Assembly (NCBI GenBank): GCA_009777165.1
Contig: WRML01000014.1
Location: forward strand, 1-15,825
From: Kiritimatiellota bacterium
GTDB taxonomy: Bacteria > Verrucomicrobiota > Kiritimatiellia > RFP12 > UBA1067
Direction of reading: 5' to 3'
Length of the DNA stretch: 15,825 nt
A program made the position numbers and the translations under genes. Of this stretch, positions 1 through 6,148 are shown in pieces (within the stretch, counting starts at the first letter, position 1; every line of letters starts with the position of its first letter). Below the pieces are notes generated by a model. The model saw nothing but the letters and a program-made list of their open reading frames with translations. It was not told the DNA's origin and searched no databases.

Positions 1-1
1 T

Positions 2-2179
2 GGAGGGCGAGCGTCCCCGCGAGCCGAAGCAGCCCCCCCCCTCGGCGAGCGAGCTTCCGCGCTCCGTGCCCCCCCGCGAGCCGAATCCGTTGGCCAGTCT
101 GGCTCTGGCAGGGACTCCGGCCTTGCGGCGGCAAAACTGCTGGAGGAACAAGCCATCCGAGACGCATTGGGAAAAAAGGTTGAGCTTCAGGCTCGTTCTG
201 TTTCCGCTCTCCGCGGTAAAGACGCACCGGACCTCAGCGAACGGCTTTCCCTCTACAAAGAGGACAATGTTAAACGGGCAGACGAAGACAAGGAACTGAT
301 GGCAGAACTAACAAAATTGGAACCCCTCCGAAGGGAAGGATTCGACCGCTACAAGGATGCCGCCGAATCACAGCAGGAAAAAAAACCTGTTGACGGCCCG
401 TTCGCTCCCCTTGTGGATGGGACAACTGTCGTCCCTGCTCTGACCGCACGCGACATCAGCCTTTACGACGTGCTTAAGCTGGTTTGCGAAGTGACTGGCA
501 CAAAATTACGCATCACGGATGGCACATTCAAGATTGAACCACTGGATGATCCAGGGATGGAATCAAGAGAAGACGAAAAAAGTGGCGAGACGGAAGCCGC
601 CAACCAAGCTGTCGTCAACAAGCTCCGCTCAATCATTCTTCCCGAGGTGGATATCCGCCCCCCCGCCACACTCGCGGATGCGGTCGCGTTCTTCCTTCAA
701 GCCAGCCGCGACTACGACGACCCGGAAATCCCTCTCAGCCAGAGGGGGGTCAGTATTGTCCTGAAGCAGGACGGCGCAGAGCCCAAGGCGGATGCCCCCC
801 CCCCTCCCCCCAAGCCCCTGCCCCCCCCCGTCCCGCACGTCAACCCGTTCGTGCAGACCGCCGCGCAGCCGCTCTCGACGTTCGCGATCGGCACCGACAC
901 CGCCTCCTACGCGCTCACGCGCCAGAGCCTCGCCAACGGGACACTGCCCGACCCCGCCGTCGTGCGCGTCGAGGAGTTCGTCAACGCGCTCGACTACAAG
1001 GACTCCGCGCCCGAGCGCGCCACGTTCCGCATCATCGCCGAGGGGGCCCCCTCCCCGTTCGGGCGCGACACCCGCCTCGTCCGCCTCGCCATCAAGGGCC
1101 GCCGCCTCGGGCGCGAGGAGCAGCGCCCCGCCAACCTCGTCTTCCTCGTGGACGCCTCCGGCTCCATGGCCCAGCCCGACCGCATGGGCGCGGTGCAGCT
1201 CGCGCTCGAACAGCTCCTCCAGGGCCTGCGCCCCGAGGACCGCCTCCAGATCGTCACCTTCAACGAGACCGCCCGGCTCGTGCAGCCGCAGGCCAGCGCC
1301 GCGGACGCCGACGCGATCATGGCGAACTTCCGGCGCGTCCAGGCCACCGGCCCCACCTCGCTCGAGCGCGGCATGGTCATGGCGTACCAGCAGGCCGTCG
1401 CCACGTTCCAGCCCGGCGCCGAGAACCGCGTCATCCTCATCACCGACGGCATCGCCAACCTCGGCAGCGGCGAGGCCGGCGAGATCCTCGCGCGGATTGA
1501 CGACTGCCGCCGCCAAGGCATCCGCCTCTCCGTCTTCGGCGTCGGGCGCGGCACCTACAACGACGCCCTCCTCCAACAGCTCGCCAACAAAGGCGACGGC
1601 ACCTACCGCTTCCTCGACTCCCCCGACGCCATCACCGCCGCATTCGTCAACGACCTCTCCGCCACGCTCTACACCATCGCCTCCGACGCCAAGGTGCAGG
1701 TCGAATGGTTCCCCGCGGCCGTCCCCGAGTACCGTCAGTTGGGCTACGAGGCGCGCGCCCTCACCGCCGAACAATTCCGCGACGACACCGTGGTCGCCGG
1801 GCAGATCGGCTCCGGGCAGACCGCCTCCGCGCTGTACGAGATCAGCCTTGCGGACACGCGCGATCTCCCCCCGAACGCCGAGCTTGGTATCGTGCGCATC
1901 CGCTTTCGCCCGTCCGCAGGGGGCCCCGTCGAAGAGATCAGCCGCCCGATCCTGCGGTCCGACCTTGCCGGATCCTTTACCGCCGCCCGCCCCGAGTTCC
2001 AGCTTGCGGCAATCGCGGCCGGATTTGCCGAACGGCTCCGCCGTAGCCCCTACGCCCCCCCCCAGGGTTACGCCGACCTCGCCGACCTCGCCCGCCCCGC
2101 CGCCGGACAGCTCCACCTCGACACCCGCTTCGCCGAGCTCGTCAACCTCCTCGACAGTGCGGCGGCCATCACAAGGTAA
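2..2179 (+). CDS. VWA-domain protein (YfbK-like) with STN-like N-terminal modules, 5' partial
   Basis: The reading frame is open to the left edge, so the true start lies outside the window. A TTG at 167 would be possible but has no ribosome binding site. The first part is charged and probably helical. Two segments then resemble secretin/TonB short N-terminal modules: one around nt 440-550 (DISLYDVLKLVCEVTG) and one around nt 620-775 (LRSIILPEVDIRPP). A Pro-rich linker encoded by poly-C tracts (about 795-829) leads to a YfbK-type region. This has the typical N-terminal segment, a VWA domain with an intact MIDAS (DASGS at 1151, the Thr of TGPTS, TDG near 1443), and a C-terminal DUF3520-like part. 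VWA proteins of this type bind metal and probably mediate protein contacts at the envelope. The exact role is unknown. Base composition changes sharply at the linker. The stop lies 7 bp before pyrC, so the two may be co-transcribed. Confidence 0.88.
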   Translation, partial: GGRASPRAEAAPPLGERASALRAPPRAESVGQSGSGRDSGLAAAKLLEEQAIRDALGKKVELQARSVSALRGKDAPDLSERLSLYKEDNVKRADEDKELMAELTKLEPLRREGFDRYKDAAESQQEKKPVDGPFAPLVDGTTVVPALTARDISLYDVLKLVCEVTGTKLRITDGTFKIEPLDDPGMESREDEKSGETEAANQAVVNKLRSIILPEVDIRPPATLADAVAFFLQASRDYDDPEIPLSQRGVSIVLKQDGAEPKADAPPPPPKPLPPPVPHVNPFVQTAAQPLSTFAIGTDTASYALTRQSLANGTLPDPAVVRVEEFVNALDYKDSAPERATFRIIAEGAPSPFGRDTRLVRLAIKGRRLGREEQRPANLVFLVDASGSMAQPDRMGAVQLALEQLLQGLRPEDRLQIVTFNETARLVQPQASAADADAIMANFRRVQATGPTSLERGMVMAYQQAVATFQPGAENRVILITDGIANLGSGEAGEILARIDDCRRQGIRLSVFGVGRGTYNDALLQQLANKGDGTYRFLDSPDAITAAFVNDLSATLYTIASDAKVQVEWFPAAVPEYRQLGYEARALTAEQFRDDTVVAGQIGSGQTASALYEISLADTRDLPPNAELGIVRIRFRPSAGGPVEEISRPILRSDLAGSFTAARPEFQLAAIAAGFAERLRRSPYAPPQGYADLADLARPAAGQLHLDTRFAELVNLLDSAAAITR
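15..85 (+). repeat. 14-bp in-frame direct repeat at the window edge
   Basis: CCCCGCGAGCCGAA occurs at 15-28 and again at 72-85. The offset is 57 bp, exactly 19 codons, so both copies encode PRAE in the VWA protein frame. This may be the end of a longer Pro/Ala/Arg-rich repeat outside the window. Only two copies are visible. Confidence 0.5.
795..829 (+). repeat. Poly-C tracts (C10, C6, C9) in the VWA gene linker
   Basis: Runs of ten C (795-804), six C (806-811) and nine C (821-829) encode a Pro-rich linker between the STN-like modules and the VWA part. Such runs are prone to slipped-strand errors. A one-base change here would destroy the VWA domain. The tracts mark the join between an AT-richer upstream part and a very GC-rich downstream part of the gene. 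Confidence 0.8.
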
Positions 2180-2186
2180 TACTGAT

Positions 2187-3440
2187 ATGACAAACCTGCT
2201 TTTGAAAAATGTCCGTTGCATCGACCCGGCACGTGGCGTGGACTGCGTTACGGACCTTGCCATCCGTGACGGGATTATCATGCCGGACGGTTCCGACACG
2301 TCTGGCCTCGCGGTCAAGGACGCGGCGGGACTGATTGCCGCGCCAGGGTTCTGGGATCTCCACGTCCACTTCCGCGACCCCGGCAACCCCGCCGCCGAGA
2401 CGCGCAGGTCCGGGGCCCGCGCCGCCGCCGCCGGCGGCTTCACGCACGTCATGCCGATGCCCAACACCACCCCCCCCGGCGACTCCATCGAGTGGCTCCG
2501 CGAACAACTGGCCGACGACCTCCCCGTCACGCTCCTCCCCTCCGCGTGCGTCACGTCCGGGCGCGCAGGACAAACTGTCGCCGACCTCGAGACGCTCGCC
2601 GCGCACGGCGCGTGCGCGTTCACCGACGACGGCTCCATGGTCGCGGACGACGCCGTGATGCTGGATGCCATGCGCCGCGCCAAAACCCTTGGCAAACCCG
2701 TACTTGACCATGCCGTCGTGCCGTCCATTGCGAAGGGGGGCGTCATCCGCGACTGCCCTGCCGCGCGCGCGTTCAATCTGCCCATCCTCTCCCCCGAGGC
2801 CGAGACCGAGGCCATCGCGCGCGACATCCGCCTCTGCCGTGCGACCGGCTGCACGCTGGTCATCCAGCACATCTCGACGGGGGAGGGGGTCGAGCTTGTG
2901 CGCGCGGCGCGGGGGGAGGGGCTTCCGGTCTTCGCGGAGGCCTCCCCCCACCATCTCGCGCTCGCCGCCGAGGACATCCCCGGCGACGACGGCGACTGGC
3001 GCATGGCCCCTCCCCTCGGCACACGCGCGGACCTCCAGGCCATCCGCGCCGCCGTGCTTGACGGCACCGTCTGCCATTTTGCGACCGATCATGCCCCGCA
3101 CCCCCCCGCGACGAAGGCCAACGGCTTCCTCGCCGCGCCGTCCGGGGTCATCGGGCTCGAGACCGCCATCGGGGTGACGTGGCAGGCGATGGTCATCGAG
3201 GAACGGATGCCGCTTTTGGACTGGGTCAGCCGCTGGACGACGGGCCCCGCCGCCGTGCTGGGGATGCCCCCCCCCACACTCGCCTCGGGGGTACTGGCCG
3301 ACCTAGTTCTGATCGACCCCACCCCCTGGACCGTTGACCCCTCCCTGTTCCGATCGCTTTCCCGCAACTGCCCCTTCGCGGGCCGTACCCTCCCCGCGCG
3401 CGCCGCCCTCACTCTCTGCAAAGGGAGAAGGCTACATTAA
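2187..3440 (+). CDS. pyrC: Dihydroorotase, class I (PyrC)
   Basis: This 417-residue cytosolic amidohydrolase should interconvert N-carbamoyl-aspartate and dihydroorotate, the third step of pyrimidine synthesis. Metal-site motifs follow the family order: DLHVHFRDPG (His59, His61, Arg63), PNT (Asn93), TDDGS (Asp148), His175, QHIST (His228), EASPHHL and ATDHAPH (Asp301). GVIGLETA near residue 321 is also typical. The spacing of the predicted ligands agrees with the Aquifex-type enzyme as I remember it. Two motifs deviate: the usual HCED/HAED after the second His is HAVV, and the usual PPLR is PPLGT. The ATG at 2187 has a modest AAGG at 2173-2176 and follows the VWA gene by 7 bp. No other pyrimidine gene is in the window. 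An allantoinase or a non-catalytic homologue is possible but less likely, because the ligands are all present. Confidence 0.9.
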   Translation: MTNLLLKNVRCIDPARGVDCVTDLAIRDGIIMPDGSDTSGLAVKDAAGLIAAPGFWDLHVHFRDPGNPAAETRRSGARAAAAGGFTHVMPMPNTTPPGDSIEWLREQLADDLPVTLLPSACVTSGRAGQTVADLETLAAHGACAFTDDGSMVADDAVMLDAMRRAKTLGKPVLDHAVVPSIAKGGVIRDCPAARAFNLPILSPEAETEAIARDIRLCRATGCTLVIQHISTGEGVELVRAARGEGLPVFAEASPHHLALAAEDIPGDDGDWRMAPPLGTRADLQAIRAAVLDGTVCHFATDHAPHPPATKANGFLAAPSGVIGLETAIGVTWQAMVIEERMPLLDWVSRWTTGPAAVLGMPPPTLASGVLADLVLIDPTPWTVDPSLFRSLSRNCPFAGRTLPARAALTLCKGRRLH

Positions 3441-3442
3441 TT

Positions 3443-3458
3443 TGGCACAAATCCTGCT
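3443..3458 (+). promoter_or_regulatory. Candidate sigma-54 (-24/-12) promoter for htrA
   Basis: TTGGCAC at 3442-3448 is followed by CTGCT at 3454-3458. The invariant GG (3444-3445) and GC (3456-3457) are separated by exactly 10 bp, as required for sigma-54. Transcription would start near 3469, giving a leader of about 55 nt before the htrA start. A short CACCC/GGGTG inverted repeat (3473-3477 and 3487-3491) lies in that leader. No enhancer-binding site was identified. Confidence 0.5.
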
Positions 3459-3509
3459 TTTAGTCAGGCGTTCACCCGAATGGTTAGGGTGCGTACAGTT
3501 GTAAGCAGA

Positions 3510-3515
3510 AGGAGG
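3510..3515 (+). promoter_or_regulatory. Ribosome binding site of htrA
   Basis: A full AGGAGG sits 8 nt before the ATG at 3524. It fixes the start and gives a clean signal peptide. Confidence 0.85.
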
Positions 3516-3523
3516 GAGATACG

Positions 3524-4924
3524 ATGAAAAAGAGTACACTGATCATATTGACGGCATTTGTTTTTTTTGCGGCGGCGCACGCGGCTGACGTGGATTTCCG
3601 CAGGGGGTTCTCCAGCGTGGCGGAGATCGCGCGCCCGGCGGTGGTCTTCATCCAGGTCGAGAAGAATGTCCCGGTGAGGAGGGGGGGGTATCCGTTCTTC
3701 AACAGCCCGCAGGAGTTTTTCGGGCACGGCCAGCCGGGCCGCGGCCGCCAGCCCCAGACGTACAAGCAGACGGGGCAGGGCTCGGGATTCCTCATCAGTA
3801 AGGACGGCTATATCCTGACCAACACGCACGTCGTCGGCGACATGGACAAGATCACCGTGAAACTGGTCGACGGGCGCGAGTACGTCGCCAAGCGCATCGG
3901 CGCGGACACCAAGACGGAGGTCGCGCTGATCAAGATCGAGGGTGACGACTTCCCCTGCCTCTCCATCGGGGACCCCGAGAAGCTGCTGATCGGCGAGTGG
4001 GTCGTCGCCATCGGCACCCCGTTCGGGCTGGAGCAGACCCTGACCGTTGGCGTGGTGAGTGCAAAAGGACGCAGCAACATCGGGATCACCGACTATGAGG
4101 ACTTCATCCAGACGGACGCGGCGATTAACCCCGGCAATTCCGGGGGGCCCCTCCTGAACATCGACGGCGAGGTCATCGGCATGAACACCGCCATCTACAG
4201 CCAGAGCGGGGGTTACATGGGGATCGGGTTTGCGGTGCCCATTGACATGGCGATGCAGGTCAAGGGACAACTTGTCGCAAATGGAAGGGTGACAAGAGGT
4301 TACATCGGGATTGTCATGAACCCCGGCGAGGTCACGGAGCAGATGGCCAAGTCCTTCGGCCGCAACGAGGGGGGGGGTGTACTTGTCGCGGACGTCCAGA
4401 AGGGGGGGCCTGCGGACAAGGCCGGGATCAAGAGCGGGGACATCATCTCCGAGCTGAACGGCAAGAAAATCAAGGATTCGGCCAGCTTCCGCATGGAAGT
4501 GGCACGGATCATGCCTAAAGAAAAGGCGAACCTGGTCGTTTTCAGGGAGGGCAAGGCCAAGAAGCTGACCGTGACGGTCGAGGCCTTCCCGGACGATGAG
4601 GCCGGCGAGGCGGCACCCGACAGCGCGGCTGGGGAGGTGCAGGACAAGGTTGGCCTTCAGGTTCAGGAGGTGACCCGGGATTTGGCGCAGCGGTTCGGTT
4701 ATGAGACGGAACAGGGCGTGATGATCTCGGAGGTCATGCGCGGGTCCCCTGCGGATGAGGCGGGTCTGCAGCCGGGGATGCTGATTTTGGAGGTGAACCG
4801 CAAGGAGGTGAACAGCGTGAAGGCGTTTGAACAGGCGATTGCGAAAGGAAAGGACGGGAACGTGCTGCTCCGGGTGAAGACGGGGCAGGGGACACGGTTC
4901 ATCAACCTGAAAACCGAGGATTGA
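3524..4924 (+). CDS. htrA: HtrA/DegP-family periplasmic serine protease, two PDZ domains
   Basis: This 466-residue protein is predicted to be a periplasmic protease/chaperone for misfolded envelope proteins. It begins with a signal peptide (KK, then a hydrophobic stretch ending AHA, cleavage near residue 20). The trypsin-like domain covers about residues 25-250, with catalytic His102 (TNTHVV) and Ser206 (GNSGGP). The third triad position, normally Asp in a TDLAVLKI-like motif, is Glu132 here (TEVALIKI, codon GAG). A Gly/Arg/Gln-rich segment at 51-87 corresponds to the LA loop. PDZ1 lies at about 258-352 and PDZ2 at about 373-463, joined by an acidic linker (357-372). Length and layout match the Do/DegQ group. 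The gene has its own promoter candidate and ends about 80 bp before a terminator, so it is probably monocistronic or the last gene of its unit. Confidence 0.95.
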   Translation: MKKSTLIILTAFVFFAAAHAADVDFRRGFSSVAEIARPAVVFIQVEKNVPVRRGGYPFFNSPQEFFGHGQPGRGRQPQTYKQTGQGSGFLISKDGYILTNTHVVGDMDKITVKLVDGREYVAKRIGADTKTEVALIKIEGDDFPCLSIGDPEKLLIGEWVVAIGTPFGLEQTLTVGVVSAKGRSNIGITDYEDFIQTDAAINPGNSGGPLLNIDGEVIGMNTAIYSQSGGYMGIGFAVPIDMAMQVKGQLVANGRVTRGYIGIVMNPGEVTEQMAKSFGRNEGGGVLVADVQKGGPADKAGIKSGDIISELNGKKIKDSASFRMEVARIMPKEKANLVVFREGKAKKLTVTVEAFPDDEAGEAAPDSAAGEVQDKVGLQVQEVTRDLAQRFGYETEQGVMISEVMRGSPADEAGLQPGMLILEVNRKEVNSVKAFEQAIAKGKDGNVLLRVKTGQGTRFINLKTED

Positions 4925-4928
4925 TTTC

Positions 4929-4970
4929 TACACCACACAACCAATTATAGATACATTACACCACACAACC
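4929..4970 (+). repeat. 14-bp direct repeat downstream of htrA
   Basis: TACACCACACAACC occurs at 4929-4942 and again, without mismatch, at 4957-4970. The period is 28 bp and the spacer is AT-rich. The repeat lies between the htrA stop and the terminator. It could be a small tandem duplication or a protein-binding pair. Nothing in the sequence decides between these. Confidence 0.6.
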
Positions 4971-5004
4971 CAATAAGATTAAGACCACTCCTGTCATACA
5001 GGAT

Positions 5005-5035
5005 CGGCGCCGGATGACCCCGGCGCCGTTTTTTT
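5005..5035 (+). terminator. Strong intrinsic terminator after htrA
   Basis: A 9-bp perfect stem pairs CGGCGCCGG (5005-5013) with CCGGCGCCG (5020-5028) around a 6-nt loop. Seven T follow at 5029-5035. This is a textbook rho-independent terminator. It separates htrA from the DUF481 cluster. Confidence 0.92.
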
Positions 5036-5125
5036 GATGTGCGCGGTGTGCCACTGCCACATTCATGTGCAATTCAAAAAATTGGCATTGCGGGCAGGGG
5101 GGAGTTTTTAGTATGCTTTCCCCTT

Positions 5126-6133
5126 ATGAAAAAATTACTTGCGATGTCGATTGTCGGTCTGGTTGTCATTTCTTTGCCCGCCGACACGGTTTTCTTTAAA
5201 TCAGGGGACCGTCTCACAGGGACGATTAAGGAGGTCAAGGACGGGAAAATGATGTTCACCTCCAAGGTGGCGGGGGCGGTCGTCCTAAAGATGGAGGACA
5301 TCCAAACGTTCGCGTCGGATGAGCCTGTCGAGATTGTGACCGACGACGGGACCGCCGTCCGGCAGACGGTGAGCGCCGTTGACGGCGGCGGCATTGAGGT
5401 CGCGTCCGGCGACGGCCAACGGCGCACGCTGGCGTTGGAACAGATCGTGAAGGTCAACCCGGAGCAGGTGAAGTGGACGGGCACGGTCGTCGCCAGCTAC
5501 ATGGAGACGGCGGGCAACTCGGTCAACCGAAACACCACCCTCATCGCGGACGCGGTGCGCCGCTCGGAGGACACGCGCACAAAAGTTGACGCGGGCTATT
5601 TCCACGCGCAACAGAAAACGGACGGGGGGGGCTCCGAGACCACGGCGGACAATTTCTTCGTCGGCGGGAAGTTCGATTACTTCTGGTCGAAGCAGTCCTA
5701 CGCCTACGTCAACGCGCGGTACTACAAGGACAAGATCCTTGATTTGGACCACCGCCTGACGACCGGCGCCGGCGTGGGCTACCAGTGGGTCGAGACGGAC
5801 ACCTGGAACGTCTTCACCGAACTCGGCGCCACGTATGTGGACGAGAACTATTCGAATCTCGATGAGCAGGACACCTACCTTTCCGCGCGTGGCGCGTATC
5901 ACATCGCAAGGGATTTCGGCGAGCGTTTCAGTCTGTTCCACAACCTCGAACTCCTGGAGCGCATCGACGACACGAGCGAGTACCTGCTCACCACCGATGC
6001 TGGCGCGCGCGCGCAGATTACGGCGCGGTGGTTTGTGGAGGCCCGGGCCATGTTCCTCTACCATTCGCAACCCCCCGCCGGCCTCAAAAAGGATGATACC
6101 CGATACACCGTGGGGGTCGGCCTGAAATTCTAA
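5126..6133 (+). CDS. DUF481 outer-membrane beta-barrel protein
   Basis: This 335-residue protein starts with a signal peptide (MKKLLAMSIVGLVVISLPA). The next 100 or so residues carry the SGDRLTGTIKEV pattern typical of the region before DUF481. From about residue 125 an alternating polar/aromatic pattern suggests a beta barrel (for example YVNARYYKD, GVGYQW, TELGATYV). The protein ends in LKF, and the terminal Phe fits BAM-assembled outer-membrane proteins. The family includes the salt-induced YdiY protein, but its function is poorly defined. An upstream GTG extension would hide the signal peptide, so I chose the ATG at 5126. That start lacks a well-placed ribosome binding site: the purine-rich AGGGGGGAG at 5096-5104 is 21 nt away. 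The GH78 gene follows within 15 bp. Confidence 0.88.
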   Translation: MKKLLAMSIVGLVVISLPADTVFFKSGDRLTGTIKEVKDGKMMFTSKVAGAVVLKMEDIQTFASDEPVEIVTDDGTAVRQTVSAVDGGGIEVASGDGQRRTLALEQIVKVNPEQVKWTGTVVASYMETAGNSVNRNTTLIADAVRRSEDTRTKVDAGYFHAQQKTDGGGSETTADNFFVGGKFDYFWSKQSYAYVNARYYKDKILDLDHRLTTGAGVGYQWVETDTWNVFTELGATYVDENYSNLDEQDTYLSARGAYHIARDFGERFSLFHNLELLERIDDTSEYLLTTDAGARAQITARWFVEARAMFLYHSQPPAGLKKDDTRYTVGVGLKF

Positions 6134-6148
6134 GCGAGGGCGATGAGC

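Noticed and set aside
792..2186. Plus-strand frame running open in phase into pyrC, suggesting a very long fusion protein
   Set aside because: The upstream part is Ser/Pro/Arg-rich out-of-frame translation of the VWA gene. The dihydroorotase fold starts cleanly at the ATG at 2187 with normal family length.
629..3067. A stop-free minus-strand frame of more than 800 codons antisense to the VWA and pyrC genes
   Set aside because: It spans two clearly coding genes, is low-complexity and Gly/Ala/Arg/Val-rich, and is explained by high GC content with few antisense stops.
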